Origin: JAFGUB01 sp050305515
Lineage (GTDB): Bacteria; Campylobacterota; Campylobacteria; Campylobacterales; Sulfurimonadaceae
DNA: 64,000 nucleotides
Assembly: GCA_050305515.1 (NCBI GenBank)
Contig: JBNLFL010000036.1
Coordinates: forward strand, 1 to 64,000
Direction: 5' to 3'
Made by a program: the position numbers and the translations under genes
Part shown: piece after piece, positions 1 through 9,484 of the stretch
Position numbering within the stretch: the first letter of the stretch is position 1
Layout of the letters: every line of letters begins with the position of its first letter
The notes under the pieces: model-generated
What the model saw: only the letters and a program-made list of their open reading frames with translations
Told to the model about the DNA's origin: nothing
Database searches by the model: none

Positions 1-51
1 GATGAAAAAATGATGGAAAGTTTTAAACATGAAACAGTAGTAAAAATGTAG
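1..51 (+). CDS. C-terminal end of an upstream gene (partial)
   Basis: Frame 1 is open from the first base to a TAG at 49-51 and encodes the end of a protein, ...ESFKHETVVKM. The other two forward frames stop at once. A terminator-like hairpin follows 18 bases downstream, which fits a gene end. The fragment is too short to name. Confidence 0.45.
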   Translation, partial: DEKMMESFKHETVVKM

Positions 52-69
52 TGTGAATGCTCTTTACAT

Positions 70-91
70 CCCTAAATATAGGGCTTTTTTT
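70..91 (+). terminator. Rho-independent terminator of the upstream gene
   Basis: A CCCTA / TAGGG stem with a 4-base loop (70-83) is followed by C and seven T (84-91). The T-run is on the plus strand, so it serves the partial gene ending at 51. The minus-strand gene ending at 145 has no T-run on its side. Confidence 0.6.
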
Positions 92-144
92 GAACTCACG
101 CTTTTTTGGATCACCACTCTCATTTCATCCTACCCCTTACACGT

Positions 145-2286
145 TCACTGCAACAGATACATCAGTACAGAAGCATGCAATCCGTTGCTTCGAAAGCCCT
201 CAAATACCTGCTGTCGTTCCACGTCCAGTCCAATGACATAGATACCTTTTTTCGATGCTGCCGCGCTGAGCTGGGAAACGCCGTACGCCACAGCGGTCTG
301 CTGCGTTGAAAAAGTACCGTTGGCATTTTGGCGCAGTTGCGAAAAAACGCCCGCTTCCGGCATATAGTAAATGTTTGCCCGATTGCCGGAATCAATCAGC
401 ATGTCAAACTCTTTTTGTGTTGATGCGCTGCTGCCGACAACCGCACCCGATGCCGGCCATGAACGAGGAGTTCCGACACCGAAATCGGAACTCTGCGTAT
501 AATACATGCCGCCCCCGACACCACCGTAATATGCTGCATGCACATGACCTGATGCGTCGCTTAGGGCTATGGGTGTGTTGCGCGCGGTGCCGCTTTCGAT
601 GTTTTCACTCACCCAGATACCACTCTCCTTGCTGGCATGATAGATGCCGCTGCTGCCGTAAGTGTTGACATCGTACATGATATGCGGCTGATCCGCCGCG
701 TCTACATGAATGTCGCAATGCCACGACTCGATTCCCGTCGCCACTTCGTCGCGGATTTCCCATCCAAAAACATCGCGATGGGCATAGTAAAGTGTTGTGA
801 CACCCGTTTGCGAATTGTAATGCGTATAGCAGACATGCAGATTGTCATGGCTGTCGACTGCCATGTCGTGCGCAGAAAAAATGCCGCTGTCGATGATGCC
901 CGGCTGATCCTCGGGATCGGGCACATCAAATGAATCAATCCAGCCGCCCTGACAGCCGTTCTCTCCACACAGTTCAATACGGTTTTGCAGTCGGAGCTTC
1001 TGACAGTCATAAAAAAGCACATACGGAACATTGTTACTTTTCAGGGCGATCTCGGGTTCGCCAACGCTTTCGCGGACGGTCTCGAAATTCCATTGCGCAG
1101 CCTCTTTTCTGGCGTACAGAATGGTTCCGGAGCGGTCAAACACCGCCTGAGGCACATTGTCGCTGCCAACGGCAACTTCGGCAGACAGAAACCGGGGAAC
1201 ATTGCGAGCGGTCATGGTGACATGATTGCTGCCGAATCCGCCTGTCACTTCTATCACACTCGGAAGCGCTCCGCCGTGTATCATTGCCAGTGTACTGGAA
1301 TAGACCAGTGAAAGATTGCCTGTGGAGGTCCACTTGACGCTCTCCGTAGCGGCCTGATTGCCGTCATCGTACCAGAGCTTGGCTATCTGATTACCATCCC
1401 AAAAACCAGCCGTCACGGTTCCATTGGAAGTAATATAAACCGCAGGCTGATAGGCATAGGCATGATTCGTACCGATGTTGACTCTATTCCAATCAGAGTT
1501 CATGTCATCAATCGCGGTATATGCTACATAAGTCTGATCGATACCGCCCGGATCATCCACATAGTAGCAAAGCGCTTTTTTACCGGAACCTTCATTCATA
1601 TAAGCGTCGAAAGCAAGCTTTTTAACCGTGGCTCCGTCTTGAAGCGACACGGCACTGACCGGAGATGACCAGATCCCCTGAACATTCCTTCTGTAATAAA
1701 TCGTAGTGGCATCGGTATTGGTATGCACGGTGTGAAACGTTCCGTTTTCATCGATGTCGGCAGAAAGGTTTCTGGCATTACTCAAAAAAAGTCCGATCTG
1801 CGGTTGCGACGGGACTTCAAGATTGGCCTGCCAAACGTCGCTGCCGTTTTGAAAGTACACACCTGCACTGCCGGAAGCAAACACCACAATGGCGGGTGCG
1901 GCAGCTGTTTCGGACTCGGCCACCCGATAACTTTTCCAGCTTCCGGATGCATTCGTAGCATATTTGTAACGCTTGTTGACGTCATCATAATAGGCCACAT
2001 GCAGCGTATCGTTCGCCCCTGCCACTGCGGTAGCAAAACAGCCCACAAGATCGGAGGCATCAACCGTTTCATGCGTCCATTCCTGTGTCCAGAAATGGTA
2101 TTCGAGATGGTAAAGATGGTCTCCCCCGTAAAAAATATGAATGTTTCCATCAGATGTCGAAACGGCATAATGCTCGCCCGCATCCGTAGAAAGCGCTTCG
2201 CCTTTAGCGATTTCCGAAAACTGCCATCCCAGCATGTCGGTTGCGGCGAGTGCGGCAACCATTACAATCCAGAGTATGCGCTTCAT
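145..2286 (-). CDS. Secreted propeller-like protein with YLL tail
   Basis: 713-residue protein with an N-terminal signal peptide (MKRILWIVMVAALAATDMLG). The rest is made of repeated short beta-strand units with recurring phrases such as H(V/I)AYYD, HVCYTHYN, HIMYDV and HAAYYGG, each about 45-60 residues apart. This is typical of beta-propeller (sialidase/BNR-like) folds. No catalytic set was recognised, so substrate and role are unknown. The start is supported by AGGAGG eight bases upstream of the ATG at 2286. The protein ends in ASVLMYLLQ, a tail shared with four other secreted proteins in the first 11.4 kb. It is transcribed divergently from the CAP-domain gene at 2439, with a perfect inverted repeat between them. 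Confidence 0.75.
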   Translation of the reverse strand: MKRILWIVMVAALAATDMLGWQFSEIAKGEALSTDAGEHYAVSTSDGNIHIFYGGDHLYHLEYHFWTQEWTHETVDASDLVGCFATAVAGANDTLHVAYYDDVNKRYKYATNASGSWKSYRVAESETAAAPAIVVFASGSAGVYFQNGSDVWQANLEVPSQPQIGLFLSNARNLSADIDENGTFHTVHTNTDATTIYYRRNVQGIWSSPVSAVSLQDGATVKKLAFDAYMNEGSGKKALCYYVDDPGGIDQTYVAYTAIDDMNSDWNRVNIGTNHAYAYQPAVYITSNGTVTAGFWDGNQIAKLWYDDGNQAATESVKWTSTGNLSLVYSSTLAMIHGGALPSVIEVTGGFGSNHVTMTARNVPRFLSAEVAVGSDNVPQAVFDRSGTILYARKEAAQWNFETVRESVGEPEIALKSNNVPYVLFYDCQKLRLQNRIELCGENGCQGGWIDSFDVPDPEDQPGIIDSGIFSAHDMAVDSHDNLHVCYTHYNSQTGVTTLYYAHRDVFGWEIRDEVATGIESWHCDIHVDAADQPHIMYDVNTYGSSGIYHASKESGIWVSENIESGTARNTPIALSDASGHVHAAYYGGVGGGMYYTQSSDFGVGTPRSWPASGAVVGSSASTQKEFDMLIDSGNRANIYYMPEAGVFSQLRQNANGTFSTQQTAVAYGVSQLSAAASKKGIYVIGLDVERQQVFEGFRSNGLHASVLMYLLQ

Positions 2287-2305
2287 TTGTCTACCTCCTC
2301 TTCAT

Positions 2306-2329
2306 TGTTTCAATCATGCTATTGAAACA
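2306..2329. promoter_or_regulatory. Perfect inverted repeat, candidate operator
   Basis: TGTTTCAAT and ATTGAAACA form 9-bp arms with a 6-base spacer. They lie between the divergent genes at 2286 and 2439, about 20 bases upstream of the propeller gene start. The geometry suits a dimeric regulator. Single TGTTTCA half-sites also occur upstream of the FG-GAP gene (6165-6172 and 6239-6245). The regulator is unknown. Confidence 0.4.
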
Positions 2330-2438
2330 TACCCCTGTGAGAAGAATGTGAGGTTGGTTTGCGCAGTCGAAACGCCACCTTGTTTATGAGCAATTTTTTT
2401 TCTTGCGCTAAGATAATTTCCAGAAAGGTGGAAATGTA

Positions 2439-3737
2439 ATGAAACCGATGTATCTATTTTTCCTGACATTGACCTCTTTAGCTGCAGCAGAGGGGAGTGT
2501 TCAGAGCTGGCGTCTTTTTGACGAAAATACTCAAAAGCGCACGTTTTATCCGCGAGCGCAGGTGCGTTCAGATGCCGCTGAACGGCTTGCAGGCCTGAAC
2601 TACCTTAACACCATGCGAACCGCAGCGGGGATGATTCCCTTCACCGCCGACAGCCTGCTCGATACCGCATCGCAAAACCATATCAACTATCTGATCTATC
2701 ACGACCTCTTTGGCCACTATGAGGATCAGACAAACTACCCCTACCTGTTTACGGGGACATCTCCCGGTGACCGTATGACGGCTGCGGGTTACAGCTGGAC
2801 ATCCTACGGCGAAAATCTCTCTGCCGGGGATGCTGATATTTATGAAGCTATTGACGGGTTAATGAGTGCCATTTACCACCGTTTCGGTTTTTTGACTTTT
2901 CTCAATGATGACATCGGAATCGGTTCCGGAGTTGATGGAGGCTATCCTTACGGATCGGCTTTCGGTTTTGATATGGGCAATAATGGAAGCTGGAGCACAA
3001 CACAAACCCTGAACCCTCTCTACGCGGCATGGCCGGCTGCAAATTACAAAAATGCCCAGACTTCGTTTAACAACTACGAATCGCCCGATCCGACTCCCGA
3101 ATGCCCTTCCGGGGGTATTACCGGCAATCCGGTCAGCCTTGGGTTCAACAGTTCCAAAACGGGCACGATTACCATGTCAACGTTCAAGCTCTTCAATCCT
3201 GACGGCTCAGAAATCACAAATACAAAAATTTTAACTTATGAAACTGATCCAAATAACACGCCCAACGATGGCAATCCATCCAATGATTACGGAGTCGATT
3301 CAACAGAATTTGTCCTGTTCCCCATGACGTCACTGAGTCTGGACACGAAGTACCGTGCCGAATTTAACTACACCGAATCGGGAACACCCAAAACGCTTTC
3401 ATGGTATTTCAATACCCGAAGGTTTAATGAAAAACGCTACGAAGTGAGTCACGGCAACACCTACGACGTTATCAGCGGACAAAGCTACATCATCCACCTC
3501 AAACCTCAAGACTGTAATGTCCCGTTAAGCGCTTACGGCTGGAATAACGGTTCAGCGGTAATTGAACGTCTGGATCTCGATCTCTTCCGAATCAGCATCA
3601 CCAGCGATACGACGTTCACGTTTAATTCCGGAAACTTTGTCTTCACCTTACATGTAGCGCCGACAGATAACGCCATAGCCCCTTCAAACCAGAGCACCGG
3701 GGCTATGGTTCCAGTTATTTTCTACCTGCTAAATTAA
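2439..3737 (+). CDS. Secreted CAP (SCP-like) domain protein with YLL tail
   Basis: 432-residue protein with a signal peptide of about 17 residues. Residues ~45-180 resemble a CAP/SCP domain: LNYLNTMRTAAGM, a helix with SQNHINYLIYHDLFGH, the hallmark YGENLSAG, then YHRFGFL. Bacterial CAP proteins are extracellular and mostly of unknown function. Residues ~200-330 look like a beta-rich Ig-type module. The protein ends with VPVIFYLLN, matching the tail of its neighbours. A good ribosome site (AGAAAGGTGG) precedes the ATG. The stop overlaps the stop of the convergent HDOD gene by four bases (TTAA). Codons near the tail include a TTACATGTAG near-copy (3648-3657) of the window's palindrome. Confidence 0.8.
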   Translation: MKPMYLFFLTLTSLAAAEGSVQSWRLFDENTQKRTFYPRAQVRSDAAERLAGLNYLNTMRTAAGMIPFTADSLLDTASQNHINYLIYHDLFGHYEDQTNYPYLFTGTSPGDRMTAAGYSWTSYGENLSAGDADIYEAIDGLMSAIYHRFGFLTFLNDDIGIGSGVDGGYPYGSAFGFDMGNNGSWSTTQTLNPLYAAWPAANYKNAQTSFNNYESPDPTPECPSGGITGNPVSLGFNSSKTGTITMSTFKLFNPDGSEITNTKILTYETDPNNTPNDGNPSNDYGVDSTEFVLFPMTSLSLDTKYRAEFNYTESGTPKTLSWYFNTRRFNEKRYEVSHGNTYDVISGQSYIIHLKPQDCNVPLSAYGWNNGSAVIERLDLDLFRISITSDTTFTFNSGNFVFTLHVAPTDNAIAPSNQSTGAMVPVIFYLLN

Positions 3738-4555
3738 AGTTCTTCGAGCTTGCGTTTGAGCCGTTCCACCACGCGCATGAAACGCTCCACCTCCAGACGG
3801 TAGGTCACCAGTTTGGAGCGTGCGGCAGCCAGTGAGGCTTCGGTAAAAATGCCGCCTACGCCGACAGCACTCTGCACAACGTCAAGCGCCTGCGCAAACG
3901 GGGCCGTCTCTTCGGGAGCAATATTGGGGTCATCCATAAAACGGATGCTGTCGGAGAAGGCATCGGAAAAGTTCCAGTGTTCAAACAGCTTTGCCCCCAC
4001 TTCGGCGGAGGTCATATCGGTAAAAAGTTTTTCCGTTTTTCTGATACTCGCACCATTTTCAATTTCGGCCTTGAAATGAGGGGCAAAATCGCTTCCGGAA
4101 ACCTCTATAGCAATAACGACTTTGCCCATTTCCATTAAAAACGAGAGTGGAACGAGCACTTTGCAGCGCTCGATATCGACTCCCATGTACCACTGAAACA
4201 TCAACGCGCTTTGCAGTTCGCAGATCTGTTTAAACTTTTCATTGCTGATCCCGTAGGGATTCATGTCAATGGGAAGGCTTTCGCTTGCGGCACTCGAGAG
4301 CACAAAACCGCGCAGCGGATTGAGACCAAAGAGCGGCACCGCCTGCGATACCGAAACAATGCGGCGACTGAAACTGTACAGCGGTGCGTTCATGCGTGCG
4401 AGCAGATCGGCGGTCATAACCGGGTCGGATTCGACTATTTTGATAAGAGATTTGACATCCGGTTCGCCTCCCGCATAAAGTGCCTGAATTTTCTGAACCG
4501 ATTCCGGCAGCGGCGGCAGGGTCTGAACCCGATTGACGATAGACTCAAAACCCAT
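3734..4555 (-). CDS. HDOD domain protein
   Basis: 273 residues. Residues ~8-200 match the HDOD family: LPPLPESVQKIQAL, then ESDPVMTADLLARMNAPLYSF and VSQAVPLFGLNPLRGFVLS. HDOD proteins are degenerate relatives of HD phosphohydrolases and usually act in signalling or cell-cycle control. No HD metal pair is visible here, as expected. It lies 21 bases downstream of thrC on the same strand, so it may be cotranscribed. It has no signal peptide and is presumably cytoplasmic. The partner is unknown. Confidence 0.85.
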   Translation of the reverse strand: MGFESIVNRVQTLPPLPESVQKIQALYAGGEPDVKSLIKIVESDPVMTADLLARMNAPLYSFSRRIVSVSQAVPLFGLNPLRGFVLSSAASESLPIDMNPYGISNEKFKQICELQSALMFQWYMGVDIERCKVLVPLSFLMEMGKVVIAIEVSGSDFAPHFKAEIENGASIRKTEKLFTDMTSAEVGAKLFEHWNFSDAFSDSIRFMDDPNIAPEETAPFAQALDVVQSAVGVGGIFTEASLAAARSKLVTYRLEVERFMRVVERLKRKLEEL

Positions 4556-4576
4556 GTGTGCCCCCTGAAGGAAAAA

Positions 4577-6046
4577 TTAAATGAAAGAGAGAATCTCCGT
4601 TTCAATTGCGGTTTTGTCAATGACGCTGCCATGAATGACCGGTTTGTCAAAAAGCGACTCAATCATCGGCGGAATGGCGATATTGGCACGCGAAGCGATG
4701 CTTTTAAGGGCATCGATGTCGGCCATCGCCTCCTCACCGCTGAGCGCATTGGCAATCGTCGGCGAAAATTTCGTCCACTCCGCAGTCGAGTAAACAATAC
4801 TTTTGACCGTTTCATTCGCACAGCTCTCATGCGCCTTGAAACAGGTCGCCGTATGCGGGTCCATCAGATAACCGTTTTCAAACGTATTCTTGATGTAGGT
4901 CTTGCCCTCATCGCCTTCACAGAAATCGGCTACGAAAATGCTCTGAAGCAGCTCGTGCTCTTCCGAACTCAGCTCGTAAAAGCGTTCGGTATCAAGCTGT
5001 TTGAGCAGTTCTTTGGTACGCTCCGGGCCGAAAAGATCGTACAGCACCCGCTCCACGTTTGACGAAATCAGAATGTCCATGGCAGGCGACGTTGTTGTAA
5101 TGAGCTCACGACTTCTGATGTCATACGTTCCGTAAGAGATGAGCTGCGTCAGCACATCGTTTTCATTCGAAGAGATGATGATCTTTTTAACCGGCAGTCC
5201 CATTTTCATGGCGTAGTAACCGCCGAGCGCGTTGCCGAAGTTACCGCTGGGAACGTTGAGATAGACCTTTTCGCCCATTGCGATCTCACCCTGACGCACG
5301 AGTTCGAGATAGCTGTGAATATGATAGATGATCTGGAAAATGATGCGCCCGAAGTTCACAGAGTTGGCGGCTGAGAGCGCAATGTTCTTTTCCTGTAACT
5401 TTGCCTTGAACGTCGGCGAAGCGAGCAGGCTTTTAAGCGCACTCTGCGCATCGTCAAAGTTGCCGTCGATGCCGATGACTTTGAGGTTGGCACCGTCTTC
5501 GGTTACCATCTGCAGGCGCTGCACGTCCGACGTACCGCTGCCGGGGTACATGCACGCCACTTTAATATTGGGCTTGTTCTTGAAGGTCTCAAGCGCCGCG
5601 GGTCCCGTGTCGCCGCTGGTCGCGGCGAGAATCAGGTAGTTTTCATTGCGCGCTTTGGCGAGATGGGAGAGAATATGCCCGAAAGGCTGGAGTGCCATGT
5701 CTTTAAACGCACGGGTCGGGCCGTGCCACAGTTCGCTCACGAAAAGATTCTCCCGCACCTTGACCACCGGAACCGGATTGGCGGGATCATCAAAATGATC
5801 GTAAAGGGCAAGCGCTTCGTCAATCACCTCTGGCTCGATGTCAACACCAAGCGTCAGCAGCAGGTCACGCGCAAGCGCCTTGTAATGGGAATTGAGATGT
5901 TTTGAGAGGAACGTTTCGCCCAGACGTGGCAGACCACTCGGAACATAAAGACCGCCAAAAGATGCGATGGGACTTAAAATGGCCTGTGAAAAGCTTACAT
6001 GTAAAGGATGGTTGCCGTCGTTACCGCGGGTTTCGATGAATTGCAT
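4577..6046 (-). CDS. thrC: Threonine synthase
   Basis: Makes L-threonine from O-phosphohomoserine using pyridoxal phosphate. At 489 residues it has the length of the enterobacterial/epsilon-type enzyme. Visible signatures are HGPTRAFKDMALQPFG with the PLP lysine at about K115, AATSGDTGPAALE, and the SGNFGNALGGYYA phosphate-binding region. The start at MQFIETRGNDGNHP agrees with the family N-terminus. Codons 15-17 (LHV) carry a perfect TTACATGTAA. It heads a likely two-gene unit with the HDOD gene. A 230-base AT-rich divergent region separates it from the FG-GAP gene. Confidence 0.95.
   Translation of the reverse strand: MQFIETRGNDGNHPLHVSFSQAILSPIASFGGLYVPSGLPRLGETFLSKHLNSHYKALARDLLLTLGVDIEPEVIDEALALYDHFDDPANPVPVVKVRENLFVSELWHGPTRAFKDMALQPFGHILSHLAKARNENYLILAATSGDTGPAALETFKNKPNIKVACMYPGSGTSDVQRLQMVTEDGANLKVIGIDGNFDDAQSALKSLLASPTFKAKLQEKNIALSAANSVNFGRIIFQIIYHIHSYLELVRQGEIAMGEKVYLNVPSGNFGNALGGYYAMKMGLPVKKIIISSNENDVLTQLISYGTYDIRSRELITTTSPAMDILISSNVERVLYDLFGPERTKELLKQLDTERFYELSSEEHELLQSIFVADFCEGDEGKTYIKNTFENGYLMDPHTATCFKAHESCANETVKSIVYSTAEWTKFSPTIANALSGEEAMADIDALKSIASRANIAIPPMIESLFDKPVIHGSVIDKTAIETEILSFI
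5995..6004. repeat. TTACATGTAA palindrome, copy 1
   Basis: Perfect copy inside thrC, read in frame as Leu-His-Val (residues 15-17). Confidence 0.9.
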
Positions 6047-6159
6047 GCGTCTACTTTAAAAATTTTTTGAGATTATACCTAATGGGAGTGTATGTAAAAA
6101 TTAGTAGCGGTAATCTTCTTCATTCTCTCTATATATTTCAACAAAAAAAATCTCAATAT

Positions 6160-6186
6160 AATTATGTTTCAAAATCATACATAATT
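6160..6186. promoter_or_regulatory. Inverted repeat in the thrC / FG-GAP divergent region
   Basis: AATTATGT and ACATAATT form perfect 8-bp arms with an 11-base spacer, in the very AT-rich region between the start of thrC and the FG-GAP gene. It could be an operator for either gene. The AT-richness makes chance repeats more likely, hence the low confidence. Confidence 0.3.
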
Positions 6187-6278
6187 AGAAATAAACATAA
6201 ATATATATAAATTATATAAGTCTGTAAGTAACTTTATGTTTCACTTGAGTATGAGCCATTAATATTAAGGAGTTGGTC

Positions 6279-7610
6279 ATGAAATCAAAACACTGCACAA
6301 TCCTTGTGTTAAGTAGCTGTTTTCTTAGTTCATTTGCGGTAGCTGATATTGTCAATATCTCTGAAATCAGTGTAGCTTCAGGTGAAGCTTATCAAGGTTA
6401 CTTCGGTGAGACTCTAGCGTCAGACGGCGACACACTTGTTGTCGGGCAGCCCGGTCTTCAAAATGCCATCGTTTATGAATATGATGCAAGTTCCGAAAGC
6501 TATGTCAAAAAATCCACGTTGGTTCCGTCAGATCAAAATGAGACCCACTGGTTTGGCGCAAGCATCGCTGTCAAAGACCGTGTCATCGTCGTAGGCGATC
6601 CGGGCCATGACGGTGACAAAGCCTATAATAGCTGGAATAACGGAAAAGCCTATATTTTCTACAGACCCGTCACCGGGATATGGCAACCCGTACAACATGA
6701 GGACGGAAATATCTCCGTATCCGGGTTGGAGCGATACTCCGGATTCGGAACCAGCGTAGCCATTGACGGCAATCTCATTGTCGTCAGCAAAGTCTATGAC
6801 GATGGCGAGACGCCCTCAGCGTACGGCGAAGTTTATATCTACAGGAAATCGACACCCGATGGTGTCAAATGGAGCAGTAGCAACACCATACCCAGTATGA
6901 CACTGCCCGAACCCATAAGCGGCGATACCCGTTTTGGTTTCAGCATGGCATTGGAGGGCACGACGCTTGTTGTAGGCGCTCCCTTTGCCGGAACTTATGG
7001 AGAAGCATATATTTATGAAAATGCTGACTCAATCGTCTGGGACGGCAACGACGCGAACATTACCCTTACTCCTACAGGAGCATTTAACGGTTTTGGAGCA
7101 AAAGTAGCTCTTGATGGCGATACGATAGCCATCAGCTCTTATGTCGGTCGTAGAGAAAACTACACCAGTAGTCCTGTTACTGTCTTTGTCAAACCGCAAA
7201 CCGGATGGCAGGACAAAACCGAAGATGCAAACTTGACTGACACCAATTCAGCCACCAATGACGGTTTCGGAATGGGTCTGGATGTTTTCGGTGATATCGT
7301 TGCTGTGGGCTCCCCTTATGACGACGTGGATGGCGACAGAATGGGTTCAACATATCTGTATCATAAACCCGAAACCGGTTGGCAATCTATGAACGAGAGC
7401 GCCAAGCTCACCGCATCAGATAGAGATGATAGCAATGATTATGGCATGGCAGTTGCCCTCGAGAACAACCGCGTCATGGTCGGAGCACCGCAATACGACC
7501 GTACCGACCCTTACACATCTTATGTCGGCAAGGTATACCAATACGATTATGCGCTGCAATACCCTGCACAAGGCGTGTCTCCGGCACTCATTATGTACCT
7601 GCTCGACTGA
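6279..7610 (+). CDS. Secreted FG-GAP repeat protein with YLL tail
   Basis: 443 residues from the ATG at 6279, which sits seven bases after AAGGAG. A TTG two codons earlier is in frame but overlaps that site. A signal peptide ends near SSFAVAD. The body repeats an FG-GAP unit about seven times (FGETLASDGDTLVVGQP, FGASIAVKDRVIVVGDP, FGTSVAIDGNLIVVS, FGFSMALEGTTLVVGAP, FGAKVALDGDTIAIS). These are beta-propeller blades like those of integrin alpha chains. Such proteins are extracellular and usually bind or adhere; no enzyme site is visible. It ends in GVSPALIMYLLD. It is 20 bases upstream of the beta-helix gene, which has an almost identical tail, so the two form a likely operon. Confidence 0.85.
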   Translation: MKSKHCTILVLSSCFLSSFAVADIVNISEISVASGEAYQGYFGETLASDGDTLVVGQPGLQNAIVYEYDASSESYVKKSTLVPSDQNETHWFGASIAVKDRVIVVGDPGHDGDKAYNSWNNGKAYIFYRPVTGIWQPVQHEDGNISVSGLERYSGFGTSVAIDGNLIVVSKVYDDGETPSAYGEVYIYRKSTPDGVKWSSSNTIPSMTLPEPISGDTRFGFSMALEGTTLVVGAPFAGTYGEAYIYENADSIVWDGNDANITLTPTGAFNGFGAKVALDGDTIAISSYVGRRENYTSSPVTVFVKPQTGWQDKTEDANLTDTNSATNDGFGMGLDVFGDIVAVGSPYDDVDGDRMGSTYLYHKPETGWQSMNESAKLTASDRDDSNDYGMAVALENNRVMVGAPQYDRTDPYTSYVGKVYQYDYALQYPAQGVSPALIMYLLD

Positions 7611-7612
7611 TT
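7578..7612 (+). repeat. Tail-coding repeat, copy A
   Basis: 35 bases encoding SPALIMYLLD plus the stop, matching 9452-9486 at 34 of 35 positions, synonymous positions included. It marks recent duplication or gene conversion of the tail segment only. Confidence 0.8.
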
Positions 7613-7620
7613 ACATGTAA
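7611..7620. repeat. TTACATGTAA palindrome, copy 2
   Basis: Perfect intergenic copy, directly after the FG-GAP stop and immediately 5' of the AGGAAG ribosome site of the beta-helix gene. Confidence 0.9.
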
Positions 7621-7630
7621 AGGAAGAAAG

Positions 7631-9484
7631 ATGAAACCTCTATTGACAATAATTCCAATACTTCTCTCACTTAATCTGCTTCATGCAGAGACTTATACCG
7701 TTACCAGCCCTCTGGGAGATAACAGTATGGGTACACTGCGCTGGTGCGCAGAGGGAGCCTATGACGGCGACATCGTCGTCTTTGCCGACGACGTCCACTA
7801 CATTGACCTCGGAAGCCTCCCCGTTTTTATCACCAATGCCATCACCATCGACGGGCCCGGACGCGACAACCTGACCGTCACCGGTGCTTCAAGTTCGGGC
7901 AATGGACTCTTCATAGTCAATGAAGATACCTCGGCCATGGTCACCATGAAAGACTTCTCCATCAACGAGTACGGTGACACCAACACCTCAAACGCCATCA
8001 AAGCAACAACGCCGCTCACCATCGAAAACCTTATAATCACCAATTCCAACGGCAGTCCGGGAAGAGCGATCCGTACCAGCAGCGACCTGGTCATTGCCAA
8101 CTCCACGCTCTCATACGGCCTGATCGACAGTGAGGGTGGTGGCGCGGTCTATATGCACAATTCCAGCACCCCGTTTTCATTACAGATTTCCAACTCTGAA
8201 ATTGCGCATAACCAGGTCGTCGACTATACAGGTTCTGCACATCATGGTGCCGGCATCTATGTCAACGGGGAAGCTGACATCAATATCACCGGAAGCTTTA
8301 TCCATCATAACAGCACACTTTCACCTGGAGCCGGTGCAGGCTATGGTGGAGCGATGTACATTTCCGCTTCTATGACTTCCCTTGACATAACCGACACCAA
8401 TATCACCTTCAACAGTGCGCAAAATGGAGGCGGGGTCTATCTGTTCGGTTGCGAAGGCCAGGCAGTCATGAGCAACTGCATCATCGAAGGCAATGAGGCG
8501 TCCGGGGAAGGCGGCGGGATTTACAGCACCTATGCCACCAAACTTACCCTCAGCGATAGCAACGTCAGCGGCAACAGCGCAGGGAACGACGGCGGCGGTA
8601 TCTATGCCACTGGAGATGAGCTTGACCAGCTCTTTATCAAACTTTCCCGTATAGAGGAGAACAACGCTTCTGGTGGGGGAGGTGTCTATGCCAAAAATGG
8701 TATGCAGGTGAAACTCGAAGAGAGTGTATTGAGCCACAACATGGTTACCGGTGCCGGTGGAGGTGCCTCTTTCTCAAATAACAGCCTCTATATCAATCAA
8801 TCGCTTTTCCATGACAACAGTGCCCTGTATGCCGGGGGCATGGTGCTTGGAGGGAGCACCCAGGGAGCCACGATCATCAATACGACTGTTTCAAACAACG
8901 ACGCCACCGCTTACGGCGGCGGTATCTTGGCCAACTACGCTACGACATCCACTTCCTGGGTCGACATCAAATTCTGCACCGTCACCGCGAATGTGGCCGA
9001 TGCTGATAATGGCGGCTTTACCGGTCTTGGCGGCGGCATCGCAGTCGGTGATGGAAGCCAATCCGCAGATTTCGTCTACCTGTCGCAGTCTATCGTCGCA
9101 GGCAACATGCTCGGCGATGGAAGCGACAACGATCTGTACGGCGTTGCAATCAGTAATAAAGGCTATAACCTCATAGGTGTCGATAACGGGAATGGTTTTG
9201 CAGACGGCATCAACAACGATATTGTCGGCACTACATCACAACCCATCGATGCAAGGCTGACTCCCCTCGTGAACAATGGCGGTCCAACATTTACCCATGC
9301 ACTCTTGCAAGACAGTCCTGCCAACAATGCCGCGGGAAGCCAAGGGCTGGGTTATCCTTCAGTAGACCAACGTGGCGAACCGCGTCCTTGTCCGGTGGGT
9401 AACCATTATGATATTGGAGCTTATGAAGCGTGTTATGCCAATACTAATGTTTCTCCGGCACTCATTATGTACCTGCTCAACTGA
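7631..9484 (+). CDS. Secreted right-handed beta-helix protein with YLL tail
   Basis: 617 residues with a signal peptide (MKPLLTIIPILLSLNLLHAE). The N-terminal part (TVTSPLGDNSMGTLRWC) has the form found at the start of polymorphic-outer-membrane-like proteins. Residues ~60-500 are parallel beta-helix coils with many GGG(I/V)Y and GNxAxGxGGGIY turns. Residues ~540-605 match a choice-of-anchor-Q type segment, TPLVNNGGPTFTHAL through DQRGEPRP to DIGAYE. In other bacteria that segment sits before various C-terminal sorting signals. Here it is followed by NVSPALIMYLLN and the stop. The protein is likely surface-exposed; adhesion or polysaccharide binding is possible but unproven. Confidence 0.85.
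   Translation: MKPLLTIIPILLSLNLLHAETYTVTSPLGDNSMGTLRWCAEGAYDGDIVVFADDVHYIDLGSLPVFITNAITIDGPGRDNLTVTGASSSGNGLFIVNEDTSAMVTMKDFSINEYGDTNTSNAIKATTPLTIENLIITNSNGSPGRAIRTSSDLVIANSTLSYGLIDSEGGGAVYMHNSSTPFSLQISNSEIAHNQVVDYTGSAHHGAGIYVNGEADINITGSFIHHNSTLSPGAGAGYGGAMYISASMTSLDITDTNITFNSAQNGGGVYLFGCEGQAVMSNCIIEGNEASGEGGGIYSTYATKLTLSDSNVSGNSAGNDGGGIYATGDELDQLFIKLSRIEENNASGGGGVYAKNGMQVKLEESVLSHNMVTGAGGGASFSNNSLYINQSLFHDNSALYAGGMVLGGSTQGATIINTTVSNNDATAYGGGILANYATTSTSWVDIKFCTVTANVADADNGGFTGLGGGIAVGDGSQSADFVYLSQSIVAGNMLGDGSDNDLYGVAISNKGYNLIGVDNGNGFADGINNDIVGTTSQPIDARLTPLVNNGGPTFTHALLQDSPANNAAGSQGLGYPSVDQRGEPRPCPVGNHYDIGAYEACYANTNVSPALIMYLLN

Noticed and set aside
4211..5062. 283-codon plus-strand open frame opposite thrC and the HDOD gene
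   Set aside because: It is a mirror of real coding sequence on the minus strand, with Arg/Phe/His-rich composition typical of shadow frames and no ribosome site.
6157..6186. Possible NikR operator upstream of the FG-GAP gene
   Set aside because: TATAATT is present but the second half-site at the N11 spacing does not match; only a plain inverted repeat remains.
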